A stretch of 64,000 bases of DNA from Salticus scenicus (GCA_963930645.1 OZ005650.1:228242188-228306187), one strand, 5' to 3'. Counted from the first letter of the stretch, positions 1-10,870 are shown. The notes: generated by a model from the letters alone, not told the origin. Made by a program: numbers and translations.

Positions 1-1085
1 TCATGAAAGTAAGTAATTTTTAGGTGGATTATAGTATAATATTCATTTTTTATTTAATTTTTGTCTAGGAAAGAGCATATAATTTTTTTTTTTCTAGACA
101 AACAAAGTAATTTCTTTAGTTTTTTTACATATACAGAACGTGTTTAGATATCCGTTTTGATTAAACTATCTATAACAATAAAACCTTAAACAAATAATTC
201 CTGGTTTTTCTCTGAACCAACAATATACGAGTTTTTCTTTTCATTTCCGTAATATATATATATATATATATATATTTAATGTATATAATAGTCACATAAA
301 TATATATTTGAATCACGACGATTAAAACTATATATTTCGAATTTTATTCATCATTTTATTTTCAAAGAACTATCGGAACACATAGCCATGCGCTAAGAAA
401 CATGTTTCAGCGTTTAGTGGTGAACGCCATGTTTGCCCCATTTTCATTATCTGTAAATCAAATTTTTTACTTTCTTCTATAGTTCATATAGAGATGCTTG
501 TACTACAGGATCATTCCATCAAGTTTCACATCCGTTACAAAATTTTAAAAGTAAACTCTATAAAATTGAATAATAGAGTTGATTTGCTGTTTCTTTTTCT
601 TACATTGTATTCTAAAGTAATTCTACCATTTATAGTGTTCAAATGGAGATTGGCCAATCAGAAACTAGGATTGAAGCACAGGCACATAGATTTCGTTTCC
701 GAGGATTACTTTTATTGACAAACTTATCCTTTAAACTTTTAATAATGAAGTCACGTAGTGCTTAATAATTTTTCAAAGTATGCATGCGAAATAGTGTAAG
801 TTCAGAAATGTACACGCGAGAGTGTGGAGGACAGTAACGAAATACGGGAACAAGGAAATTTAGGTCTTGTCAGACCAGCAGATAGGAAGAGAGTGAGTAT
901 CTGTTTTTGGAGATAAGACTTTGCCCACAATATATCTCCACAATTAAATCCAAAGGAAAAATTTACTTTTTTTCTTCATTTTTTTAATCATTACGCACAT
1001 TTATATGTTTTTATTTAAAAAGCTGCTGGCGAGAGAGAAAAGTCAATTTCACCGTTACACATTTCATGGTAACGATGAAAATTAT
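1..1085. other. AT-rich intergenic segment with one dispersed-repeat fragment
   Basis: No gene is recognisable. There is a (TA)n run at about 247-273. Roughly 190-450 resembles 7215-7500 in the same orientation: both hold a TTTCTCTGAACC block, an A/T-rich middle and a later AACATNTTTC-GCGTT block. It is therefore probably another fragment of the transposon whose transposase relic lies at 6708-7340. Short open frames here have no recognisable domain. Confidence 0.5.
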
Positions 1086-1666
1086 GGGTTGGGGATAAAA
1101 TCTCGCAGGACAAAATATCGCGAGGACAAAATATCGCCGACGTAAATGAATACAAAGCTAAAATGAGTTGGTAATTATTAGTAATGTTGTATAAAATTTC
1201 ATGACAGCACATACCAGAGCACTGACAGTCTGACAAACCTACAACAAATTTTTTTAATAAATTTTACTTAAAATAGTTTAAAGACTATATTTATTAACTT
1301 TTGTCAAAATTAGTCATAATGAATTCAATCATGCTTATTAATTTTAAAATTATTAATTCAAGTTTGTGAACAGTGTTCAGGTTTAATGTCAGCAGTGACG
1401 TACACGATTTTTAAAATGTATTTTGAATAGTGAAAAGCAAAAGATAGAATAACGTAAAAGTAAACATAGATAAAATAATGAAATTCAACTCTATGATTTA
1501 TTTAATTATTTATTTATTGATTTTAATTAAATAATTAATATTTATAAGGCCTTGCGGCCCCCGCCATAGATTACACGTGACACAAAATCACATTTTCAAA
1601 TAGATCATACTATTTATTTTTTTTTTTGACGCGAGATTTTGTCCCGCGATATTATGTCCGGATCCC
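1086..1666. mobile_element. Mutator-type (MULE) MITE, 581 bp
   Basis: Seen: the 9-bp sequence GAAAATTAT is duplicated exactly at 1077-1085 and 1667-1675, next to inverted ends. The left end runs GGGTTGGGGATAAAATCTCG and continues with AGGACAAAATATCGCG. The right end, reverse-complemented, runs GGGATCCGGACATAATATCG and continues with GGGACAAAATCTCGCG. Known: a 9-bp duplication is the signature of Mutator-like elements, and ends rich in GGACAAAATATCGC occur in arthropod MULE MITEs. Inference: a non-autonomous MULE. The interior, including a GC-rich GGCCTTGCGGCC patch near 1549, has no transposase. The exact duplication suggests a fairly young insertion. Confidence 0.75.
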
Positions 1667-1994
1667 GAAAATTATCTGTAACGAACAGTAGATACTAAAT
1701 AGAAAAATATTTAGAGAACAATCAAGTTTATGATTTTACATCTGCTCTTAATAGAATTTGGACTTTTTACTTTGCTGGGTTAAAAAAAAAAAAAAATCTG
1801 GAAAAGAATGGGGGAAAAATTGACTTTTGGATATTATAAGATATTTTTGATCAGAATCTGTTAAACACCACATTAGAAGTGCAGAACTTGATATATTTTT
1901 CTTTCAACGAGAGAAAATAATTATGCAAAAGGACATCTGAGAAATACTAAATTGGAGGATCTTAAATAAATAAAAACTACTTGCTTAATTTTCA

Positions 1995-1998
<4 letters not shown>

Positions 1999-2030
<32 letters not shown>
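1999..2030. repeat. poly(A) tract, about 32 nt
   Basis: An uninterrupted A run preceded by AT-rich sequence. It may be the tail of a retroposed copy or a homopolymer expansion; no element body is identifiable upstream. Confidence 0.8.
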
Positions 2031-2032
<2 letters not shown>

Positions 2033-2174
2033 ATTGCTTTGCAAAAGGAAAAATAAAATTTACTTTCGAGTGAATATCAAGTTAAATTTTTAACATTATA
2101 ATGTTATTTAATTTCTGTGTTTTTTAAGCAATCGTTAAAAATATTTTTTTTTTTTAATTAATTTAAATAATATA

Positions 2175-3690
2175 CACTGGTTCTCATAATTATAAGGACA
2201 CCCGTTTTTCTATATTAACTAAACACTGAACACTATTATTTAAACAAATATATTTTTTATTAATTTGAATTTCAATTGACAGTATTTAAAAAGTTTTACG
2301 TTTTATTATCTTAAAAAACTTTAAATACGGTAAAAAAGAAAAAAAAAAAAATCATGTGTTCACAATTATAAGGACAGCTTGAATCTTAGTAAATTTTTTT
2401 TTTTTTTTTTCAGTTATTCTTTAAATTAATATTTTATGGGGTCTCTTTTTAGGGTGAAACAGTCAGACATTCTCTCTGGTATATATTTTAAACTATTTAA
2501 AATTGCTTTCCACTTCCATGCACTTTTCTAATATGATAAGTTAAGGTTTTTTTCGACTTTTAAACCACGGGAAAGGCAATAAAAAAGAAGTTTCTTTCTT
2601 CAAACTATTTTCTATTGCTCTAGAAGCAGAGCAAAAATGTAAGTCTTGTTGAAAAAAAAAATTATTACCCCCATCCCCCACCCCTATCTAAAATTTAATA
2701 AAAAACTGAGAATTCCACGTTTAAAATTGGCGCTTAATCTCTTGATGTTCATAATAATAGAAAAAATTACTAAATTCATTCTGCCTTCAGTAGAAACAGC
2801 TCCCCAGAGCACCATAGATCCATCTTTAAAATGCCCGATTCATATCTGCCTTTAAAAACTCTGCTCTGTCTTTCACCAGATTGTGCCAATAACTGTTAAA
2901 AACATTTGGTTAATCAAGAATAAAATGTTTTGCATCCGAAAATGCAACATTTTTCCATTTCATATTGTCTTTATTCAACTTTAACACAGACGTTCTTTCC
3001 TCCATTAAATGCTTATTGATTATTACAGGTTTTTTATTCATTTTAACATATTATTAATTATTTTAAACATGCATAAATGTGGACCCTTACGAGCAAATTC
3101 AGCAGCAGTCATTTTGAGTAAGAGGAATTAGGAGTCTTCGATCTCTGTAAAACAACTCTGATTTTGTATCAGATCTGTCTCCTATCGAACCAGCAGTTCA
3201 ACGTTTGATCACATTTCCTTCAGCAATTTTAGAACTTCGAATTTCATTAGAAATACGGCGGATTGAAATTATCCCTCCACTTAAAAAACACATTTATCAT
3301 GCTTCACTGCATGAATGTTCTTTTTTTTTTTTTTTTTCGATGAATTATCAGTAATGTCCGTCCAAGAAAAATTGAAGGCTTATATATGAATTAATCTAGC
3401 CCAGTAGTTAATAAATTCGCATGTCAACTGTAATTTATCCGCTAGTAAGTTAAATAAAACGAAAAAATTTTGATTGTCCCTATAATTATGAACATCTAAA
3501 AACGTGGAGAAAAAATATGTTGCTCTATTTTTTATTAATTTTGTTTCATATTAAAAAAAAAAAAATTATAGCAGTTTTGGTTTTTAGAATACTAGATATA
3601 TTAAGGGCACTTAGTATAATCTTGTTCACAATTATTTTTACATTAGTTATTTCAAAACATAAAGTGTCCTGATAAATATGAGAAGGAGTG
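2175..3690 (-). mobile_element. Tc1-like DNA transposon relic
   Basis: The ends are inverted: CACTGGTTCTCATAATTATA with AAGGACACCC at the left, and the complement of GTGTCCTGATAAATATGAGA with AGGAGTG at the right. Each is flanked by TA (2173-2174 and 3691-3692), the Tc1/mariner target. A secondary internal copy of the end (ATTATAAGGACAGC) lies near 2364. The interior carries a broken Tc1 transposase on the minus strand, annotated separately. Length is normal for Tc1 (about 1.5 kb), so the copy is full length but decayed, with several poly-A/T expansions. Confidence 0.8.
2480..3290 (-). pseudogene. Tc1-like transposase pseudogene
   Basis: This would encode the DDE transposase that cuts and pastes the surrounding element. 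Reading the minus strand from about 3290 downward, an N-terminal helix-turn-helix-like stretch (RRISNEIRSSKIAEGNVIKR) is followed by a block matching the DDE core: W-x-N-V-A-F-S-D-A-K-H-F near 2930-2955, where families normally have FSDE-KF. Next comes Y-W-H-N-L-V-K-D, then GSMVLWGA in a shifted frame near 2810, then FQQD near 2645-2658, holding the second catalytic aspartate. The last part (SRGLKVEKNLNL) is very degenerate. Stops and frame changes separate the blocks, so it is non-functional. The order of the blocks and the inverted ends make the family assignment firm. The acidic residue after FSD is already altered. Confidence 0.75.
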
Positions 3691-4800
3691 TACTGTACAT
3701 GTGATTTCTCATATCACGCCATTTAATTTTCTAAAATTAATTTTTAAAATTTTGTGACGGATATGATATTTAATGAAATGATCTTACAGCATTTTAAAGA
3801 GAAAGGAAAATTTTTCTTCTTAAAAAAAAAAAAAGGAGAGAGAGATTTCTTTAGATATAATAAAACATAAGCATAACTTTTTAAATTATGACTTTTATTT
3901 ATTTATTTATTTATTCTTATATACTTTTTTTCCTGTTAAATGAATATTTTTACATTTCTTTTCTTTCTTGATTATGTCCCTTTTCTTACACATAGAAAAA
4001 TTAAATTTTTCGCTTTTTTTTTTTCCTTTCTTTCTTTTTTTCCCACCCAAATAGAATAAGAGTGTTTTTCTTCCTAAGATGCAGAAAAAAGGAGCTTTAA
4101 ATGAAATGTTAATTTTTCAACTTAATTTTAAAATAAAATATAATTTTAATGATGTCAACATTAACCAAACTCCATACCAGTGGTATTTAAGATTTCAGGC
4201 AATGCGAAATACTTGGGGCATCAAAGTAGCATGCCAATCCAAAAGTTAAAATACTCAGCTTTCAAATCATGTATTTGTATGTAACTAAATTTATTAACAA
4301 TGGTTTCATGCATTTTGCGTTCCCAAGCAGTTTTTCTATTTAGGTCAAGATAGTGTTATTCGACTTATAGTAGTTTGAACTGGTACTGCTTGCATTAATT
4401 TTATGGTGTGTAAAGAAGTTTTTAAGTTCAAATACTAACTATAATACTTTGAATGTTATTTCTCTATACCTAATAATAACAACAACAACAACATTAATAA
4501 TAATAACAGTCAATTTTTAATTTATTTATACTTAATCCATAGACAAAATAGGTTCGTTGTAAACAACCTCTGAATTCTTATAAATTATATATAAAGAAAA
4601 AGAAAAAGAAATTACACTTCTGAAGAAGATAATGTTTATATTTCAGTGACTATTTAGTAGCGGTTCGTTGTAGTCCTACTCTGTAAAAAAATAAATACAT
4701 ACATAGAAATAAAAATAAAATAAAGTAAATATATAAATATATAAAACTATATAAATGGTTATCCAGTGGAAATGAAGAGAACTCGGGATTTTTCATAATG
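3691..4800. other. Gene-free AT-rich stretch
   Basis: No gene seen. About 4370-4440 (ACTGGTACTGCTTGC, then TTTATGGTGTGTAAAGAAG) resembles 34880-34935 and is probably a small fragment of the Penelope-like 3' region described there. Poly-T, (TTTA)n and (AAT)n runs occur. Confidence 0.5.
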
Positions 4801-5013
4801 TACTGTCGATAACAAAAGTATCCGAACACTAGCAAAAATTCCTATGTAAAAAAAGTAGAGTTAATACTGTTTTGTTAAATAAATCCTTGTCGAATCATGT
4901 TCTTAGGCTAAGAACGTGATTCGACAAGGATTTATTTAACAAAACAGTATTAACTGCACTTTTTTTACATAGGAATTTTTGCTAGTGTTCGGATACTTTT
5001 GTTACCGACTGTA
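4801..5013. mobile_element. 213-bp palindromic foldback MITE (Tc1/mariner-type ends)
   Basis: The segment folds on itself almost perfectly about a centre near 4907 (GTTCTTA-GGC-TAAGAAC), with arms of about 104 bp and only a few mismatches. The ends read TACTGTCGATAACAAAAGTA at the left and, on the opposite strand, TACAGTCGGTAACAAAAGTA at the right. Both continue with TCCGAACACTAGC. TA at both edges fits the Tc1/mariner target site. It has no coding capacity. The low arm divergence implies recent origin or gene conversion. Confidence 0.75.
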
Positions 5014-6575
5014 GCTTATTGGATGCAAGAAAGGAGTAGCCAGAAGTGAGGGTGAAGTTGGCTTCATGGCGTAACGGCAAATTTTTAGATGCTATTTTAG
5101 ATTACTTAACATTTGATTAATATCTCGCCATATTTGTCTGGGAAATGTCAAATAAATATGTATCAAAGCCTAGGGACAAAGCTATATATAAAATTGCATT
5201 TGTGGCAAAATCTTCTTAACTGATTCATTATGATCAATCTGAAATCTGGTTACGTTAAATTTTAACAGGGATGGGTACAAATACTAATACAGTTCAGAAG
5301 AATTCATAAAAACAACTGAAATCTATGCATTGTCAATACGATTTCAAAGATGAATTGAAAAATGTTTTGTCTAAAAAAAAAAAACGTAATAATAATAATA
5401 AGTTCCTTACAAACTTTCACATGTGAAAACATCCGCAAAAGAATTCGTGAATTAATCATAATTCCAAACAATAGATATATATATACTTAGAAAGATTATT
5501 CAGTAAATAAATTAAATACATTTATTGTAATGGAAGATATTTAAACTGTTGAATGAGAAATTATTAATTTAGGGAATGAGTAACACTGAATAAAGTTATT
5601 GAAAAGATTGAACTTGTGAATATTATTAATTTACATTTTTATAAAAATAAAATACATGATATTTCTTGTAAATGTGTACGAATCATACATTAATTTAACA
5701 GTTATTTAGACTGCGCTGGCCACAATAAATTCATTCTCATAGGTCGTTGGACATATAAATACGTAATAATGGAAGAGAAAAATAAACATGGAAGGATGAA
5801 TCGATTTGTTTATTCTATTACCAGAAAGCAAAAGCGAAAGTTGAGGTTTAAAATTAAAGTTGTGACCCTTATTTGCTTTTCTTTTATGAATACTAAAAAC
5901 TGGAAAGCTTTGTCCATTATTATTATTATTATTCACACAGTTTTAAACCAGAGGTTAAGAATTAAGATGTCAGAATCTTGTTAAGTAAGTCCCAATTTGA
6001 TCTTATTTTGAACTTTCATTTTCTCCTGAGTGATCGCCAGTCGAAGGAAAAAGAATCAGTACCAGATTTCAAAGCAAAAACCGTCATGAAAGACATCACA
6101 CTCTCAGAATAGATGACCCGTTGTATTCGTTAAACTCAGTTAAACCAAAAAGAAAAAGAAATAAAGAAAAGGGAAAATAAAATAAAATAAAGAAAAGGAA
6201 AAACAACACACAGAAAAATTATGAATAGTATTTAATACATATATAGCTGATTTATTTTTTCAGGTTTCTAATAATAATAATAATTATTATTATTAGATTC
6301 AATTACTATCGTAATTTACCAGGGCCATGCCCATAGCGTCACTGCCTTTAGCGTAAATCTATAAACCCGTGTCCTTAGGGTAAATGTTATCCCGCTCGGT
6401 GACGTGCCTTCAGCGTAAATCTGTAATAAATTAAAAAAGTGGAGAAAAATAAATTGAACTTTCAACTTTCCTGCACACTATATCCAGACTTAGGATTGGT
6501 TATTTGGTTACAGAAATAAACTATTGCAAAGTAGGGGCATTCAAAAGTTGAAGAAATGTCCTTTGTTGTCATACT
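5014..6575. other. Gene-free stretch with simple repeats
   Basis: I see no gene. There are (AAT)n/(ATT)n tracts near 5390, 5920 and 6268-6296; the last is palindromic. An 80-odd-bp direct repeat with a CCTTTAGCGTAAATCT / CCTTCAGCGTAAATCT core lies at about 6335-6425. Open frames on both strands at 5706-5984 overlap each other and look like chance. Confidence 0.5.
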
Positions 6576-6587
6576 CATACAATAAAA

Positions 6588-6640
6588 TAATTTGGTGTGT
6601 CATTCACACAACTTTCTTTTACCCTGCATTTCAATTCAAT
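6588..6640 (+). mobile_element. 5' end fragment of the Helentron/DINE-like family
   Basis: TTTGGTGTGTCATTCACACA followed by ACTTTCTTTTACCC matches the 5' terminus of the element at 9231 (CTGGTGTGTCACTCACACG, then ACTTTCTCTTACCC). No matching 3' terminus is found nearby, so the copy is truncated or interrupted. Confidence 0.5.
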
Positions 6641-6707
6641 TCTACAGAAGGTGTTTACACATTTTTGTAACGAATTTTTAAATACGTATATATAAACAAA
6701 TATAAGA

Positions 6708-6983
6708 ATTTTACTTTCTAATGTGTTCAGTCTTATAGCCCTTTTGTTGAACTAACACATTACATCTTGATTTACAAGATAACAGAGCATTCTTTAAAAA
6801 ATCAAAGTTGATTTTGTTACATTCTTTCTCCACAATCTTTCACAGTTCATCCAAAGTTTTGGGATACTACTTATAAAGAGCTTGTTTTAAAAGTCCAAAT
6901 GCACAGTAATCCACAAAAGACACATCAAGGAACTTTCGTAGGGTACACTTAAAGGGAAAACTTCAATTCTGGCTTCATTTCTC

Positions 6984-7021
<38 letters not shown>

Positions 7022-7340
7022 TAGATTTAGAGGCATGGCTTGTAGTCTTCATCTGATGGAACTCAACGCAGTGAAAATTGTTTGGATTAAGAGGTGGAAT
7101 TTATTCTTTCAAAATAAGTGTTAAAACATATTTCTTATAGTAATCTGAGTTAATTTTGATGTTTTTTCTACTTTCCTTACTTTAAGTTTTCCATTATAGG
7201 AGAATTCAGGAATAACCCTAAAATCTTTAGCAGAACTTTCCTTGTTTTCTCTGAACCCACATTTTACGTCTTTTCTCTTCTTTTTCGGTAATTAATCAAT
7301 ATTTTTTCTATTGAAATCAGATAATAATATCCAAACCTAA
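6708..7340 (-). pseudogene. Tc1/mariner-superfamily DDE transposase pseudogene
   Basis: Reading the minus strand from about 7340 downward, collinear blocks of a DDE transposase appear. They are NIKINSDYYKKYVL near 7110-7160, EFHQMKTTSHASKST near 7030-7070 (families have F-H-Q-D-x-A-x-S-H), LDVSFVDYCAFGLLK near 6880-6935 (third catalytic carboxylate region) and NKINFDFLKNALLSCKSRC near 6760-6820. The C-terminus QQKGYKTEHIRK ends at a stop near 6709. A poly(A/T) tract of about 31 nt (6987-7016) interrupts the frame between the second and third blocks, and other stops and shifts are present. Upstream, 7215-7330 resembles 190-260, suggesting a second copy. No terminal inverted repeats were located. 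The gene is dead, but the superfamily is clear from the block order. Confidence 0.65.
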
Positions 7341-7505
7341 TTAATTTTAACTACATATATTTCCATTTTTCAACTGTGAAATAGTTTTCATATGCACTTA
7401 GTCTTTTGCTGCGAAACATATTTCGGCGTTAAGCGATGAATATTATTTATTTATTTATTTATTTTTTAATTAGCTTTAAATCAGATTTTATAACGATGTT
7501 TACAG

Positions 7506-8681
7506 TAGAGGTCTGCATGGGCCGAAATTTTCAGGCCCGGGCCCGGCCCGGCCCGGTATGGAATCGAAAAGCCCGTTTCTTTTTTACTAGTGTACGGCCC
7601 GGCCCGGCCCGATTCAAAAATATGTAAAATTACAAAAAAAAAAAAAAAAAAAAATCCTTTTCTACGAAAAAGATTTTTACCATGTGTTTTGCAGAGGTTT
7701 TATATAACTAAGCAATAAAAAGTTCTTTAACAAAACTGCTGAATGTTTACAAGATATTTATATATAAACAGTATTTCATTATTACAGACGTACAGAAGGC
7801 ACAAAGACAGACAGAAAGTCAAATCGAAAATATTAGCATTCTCAAACAATATAGGAAGATATTTAAAATGGTTAATAGTACTAAAAATACACTTTCAACC
7901 ACTTCCTGTTCTATACCGTAATGTATCCAAATCTTTCATGTGATCGGATAAAAAAACTTTAATGCTAATCCAACCATATTCAATAGAAAAGATGCTTTTG
8001 CACATGCTAAAAATGATGCTACTTTCATCCAGTGCCCCGGAGAAAAGAAAAAGAAGCCTTAGAGGAAAAGTTACAGCGGAAGGATTTTTATAGCCTTCAT
8101 ACCACCTAAACACTACAGACCATAGAAAACAAAGCCTTATATACAGTAACGTATCTAATTTCTTTTGTTTATTACATGTACGCAAACTGGTAATAACATG
8201 CATATTATTTTGAAATGGAAACCATCTAATATTACTTTAAATAAAGTATATTAATTTCGAGACATGTTTAAAATATTTGGGGAAAATCAGATCGAGAACA
8301 GACAAGCTGATAGACAATTAAATTGAAGTTACAGACATCTTTTAACAAAATAAAATTTTATGTGACATACCAGACTGTAAAATTATGTAAAACAAATGGC
8401 TGAAACAGTATTTTATCATTTTCCTTTTTCGTTGATTAACGAGGAATCTAGAAAAAGATTCGGGCCGGGCCGGGCCGGGCTCGGGCTTAAAATTTTCTCC
8501 AGGCCCGAGTGCAACCAAAAATATTGAGCCCGTCCCGGCCCGGCCAGAGGCTACAAATAATTTTAAGCCCAAACCCGGACCGGCCCGAGACAAATTGAAA
8601 ATTTCAGCCCGATCCCGGCCCAAGGGCCGGGCCGGGCCGGGCTCGGGCTCGGGCCGAAAGCCCGGCCCTTGCAGACCTCTA
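7506..8681. mobile_element. hAT-type non-autonomous element with GGCCC-rich ends, 1176 bp
   Basis: Seen: the exact 8-bp duplication GTTTACAG at 7498-7505 and 8682-8689. The inverted ends are TAGAGGTCTGCATGGGCCG at the left and, reverse-complemented, TAGAGGTCTGCAAGGGCCGG at the right. Subterminal GGCCC/GGGCC reiterations occupy 7540-7620 and 8460-8650, a striking GC island in AT-rich DNA. Known: 8-bp duplications and TAGAGG/CAGAGG-type ends mark hAT elements. The interior (7640-8440) is AT-rich and shows no hAT transposase signature. A 102-codon minus-strand frame at 7895-8203 has no recognisable motif. Inference: a deletion derivative mobilised in trans. Confidence 0.8.
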
Positions 8682-8820
8682 GTTTACAGTTCCTGCAGAG
8701 GTATTAAAAGATTATTCAATAGTTCTTTTAAGAAGTTGCATTTTCATTTCAACATGAGATGCGACTGAGATTACTCATAATACATTAGTAAAAATACACA
8801 TAATACATTAGTAATTAAAA

Positions 8821-8837
8821 TATAAATTATATATATG

Positions 8838-8872
<35 letters not shown>

Positions 8873-8890
8873 ATGTATATATATAATATA
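8821..8890. repeat. (TA)n and (TG)n compound microsatellite
   Basis: TATATATGTATATATATATA is followed by about ten TG units (8850-8872) and then more TA. No gene association is visible. Confidence 0.8.
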
Positions 8891-8929
8891 AATCATAAAA
8901 ATTAGAAGAAGAAATAAAACTTGAATTTT

Positions 8930-9215
8930 TTATTAAGAAAAAAACTTGAAATAGAGTATTTATAAACCTATGTATAGAGTATTTATAAACCTATGTATTT
9001 ATAACCGTTTCTAGCCCCCGACTTATCATAGATGAAAGCAAGACCAAATAGCAGACGAATTGATTTAATACAAAGCATTAAAAATAAAAATCAATTAGAT
9101 TCACAAATAAATCACAATAGTAAATATACCTATATAAAAATACAAAAATATAAGTATATATAAGGACAAATTTATATAGCAAGTAGATTGAAGAACAGCT
9201 CTTAAATGTCGTCCG
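8930..9215 (-). repeat. Dispersed repeat, inverted partner of 10445-10760
   Basis: The reverse complement reads ATCTACTTGC...TTGTCCTTATATATACTTAT...ATGGTCTTGCTTTCATC...GGGCTAGAAACG. This is collinear with 10445-10650 on the plus strand. The pair brackets the element at 9231-9945. A 20-odd-bp direct duplication (GTATTTATAAACCTATGTAT) lies at 8957-8998. The GGGCTAGAAACG edge resembles the region around Penelope-like 3' ends, but the assignment is weak. Confidence 0.5.
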
Positions 9216-9230
9216 AAATGGAGATAAAAA

Positions 9231-9945
9231 TAATCTGGTGTGTCACTCACACGACTTTCTCTTACCCTGAAATTTAATACTATAAATACAGGTTGGAGAT
9301 TAAGAGGTAAGATAACGAGTACTGTTATGTAAACCTATGTTAAACAATTCATATTAGGCTTCTGAAGAGTTTTATATGATAATTAGTTCTGTGTGAGGGG
9401 GGCTACCGTTCGTTTTAAAGGTATTTTCGAGCTCTTTTGAAAGATACCCATCATGAAAATTTACTCCCCTCGAGGGGGATTTCCCCTAGGGGGTAGGCGA
9501 GGCTCCTAAATACACATTTTTTTCCCCCAGTTGACTATCTCTATTACGAAAAATATATATTCGTTTCATTTTGTTTAGTGCAGTCGATAGATGTTAAACT
9601 CTATTTACCTGCAATTTCCCGCATAGACGTAATGTATTTGAATACTTTTGAGTGTCCCTGTACACGAACCATTTGCTTCATCTCAAAGAAAAGCTTACTG
9701 TAGCATCCCTATATGATACACATTTAGAATACCAAGTTTGAACTTTCTGCCATAATTTGTTTTTGAGATATGCTGATAACAGACAGACACACACACACAC
9801 AGACACACACACAGATCATTTGCTAAAAACATGATTTTCGTATTCAGGGGACCTCAAAACGTGTAAATATAACAAAATCTCGCGTTCGAAAATTTGAGCC
9901 AAAAACAATACTTTCTCTACCTTATGGGTAAGAGAAAGTAAAAAA
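9231..9945 (+). mobile_element. Helentron/DINE-1-like non-autonomous element
   Basis: Seen: near the 5' edge CTGGTGTGTCACTCACACG is followed by ACTTTCTCTTACCC (9254-9267). Near the 3' edge the exact reverse complement GGGTAAGAGAAAGT (9926-9939) forms the right arm of a terminal hairpin whose left arm is ACTTTCTCTACC (9910-9921). Between them lie a CCCCTCGAGGGGG palindrome (9467-9479), a TGTCCCTGTAC box (9653-9663), an (AC)n/ACAG tract (9782-9815) and a GGGGACCTCAAAACGTGTAA box near 9846. Known: Helentron-associated elements (DINE-1/HINE) have asymmetric subterminal inverted repeats, a 3' hairpin and internal tandem blocks. Inference: this belongs to that type or an unclassified analogue. Relatives lie at 6588, 27330-27830, 33033-33930, 45300-45560 and 59530-60364. 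It has no coding capacity. Confidence 0.55.
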
Positions 9946-10444
9946 CAGCCAGAAACTATCAGCTGAACAGGTAGGGGGGGGGGGGGGTTCACAGACCGAC
10001 AAAAATGATGTTGACAAAATTTGATTTGATGATTTCAGCCTATCTTTATGTTTTTTGATATGCTGAAACCGAAAATGCAGCCCATTTTTCTCTATCACGT
10101 ATAGATTTTTGTCAATACAGGGTGTTTACCGACACGATTTCTTACATATACATCATAACAAACGGTTGGTTGGTTGGCTGGTTGATATGGTTTTAAGTCT
10201 CACTAGTGCTTCACAATTACAACAATAGGCATCTATTATTAATTAATCATGGAAACATACTATAAAACTTACTATATAATTAAACTAGTGGAAGAGTAAG
10301 GGAAGAAATTGTATAGGCAGGTACTCTGTATTGACAAAAATCTATACGGGATACAGAAAAACTGGCTTCATTTTCGGTTTCAGCACACCAAAAAACATAG
10401 AGATCAGCCTAAATTATAAAACCACAATTTTACATGTCGACCTG
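9946..10444. other. Gene-free stretch with a SINE-like fragment
   Basis: A G-run (about 9973-9987) is followed by unremarkable sequence. About 10165-10235 (GGTTGGTTGGCTGGTTG, then CACTAGTGCTTCACAATTAC) resembles the start of the SINE-like repeats at 42847 and 43905, but is more diverged and shorter. Confidence 0.4.
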
Positions 10445-10760
10445 TGTTTTCAATGTTTTTTTAATCTACTTGCTTGTCTACTTTTTAATCTACTTTGTCC
10501 TTATATATACTTATATCTTTGTATTGATATACTGATATATTTTCTATTGTGCTTTAATTATGAATATGATTGCTTTTTAAAGCTTTGTATTAATTCGATT
10601 CGTTTGCTATATGGTCTTGCTTTCATCTATGACAATTCGAGGGCTAGAAACGTATTTTTTGGCAAAAAACCCCACGTTTCTTCAGAAACTTCTCATATTC
10701 CATTGCCTACATGGGGGGCTTCCCTGAAGAAGGCCCTCATGTGTCTTGGGATTAATTTTC
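10445..10760 (+). repeat. Dispersed repeat, inverted partner of 8930-9215
   Basis: Collinear with the complement of 8930-9215, then extended by CCTGAAGAAGGCC near 10723, a motif seen at the 3' parts of Penelope-like elements. A 208-codon frame spans this and the following (TA)n, but its composition is that of translated AT repeats and it is not accepted as a gene. Confidence 0.5.
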
Positions 10761-10819
10761 ATTTATCATCAGTTAAGTTATATATATATATACATACATA
10801 TTCTGTTTTATATAATATT

Positions 10820-10829
<10 letters not shown>

Positions 10830-10870
<41 letters not shown>
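10830..10870. repeat. (TA)n microsatellite
   Basis: About twenty TA units, preceded by shorter TA and TATATAATAT tracts from 10781. Confidence 0.9.

Noticed and set aside
7895..8203. 102-codon minus frame inside the hAT element as its transposase
   Set aside because: No hAT motif is visible and the length is far too short; the element looks non-autonomous.
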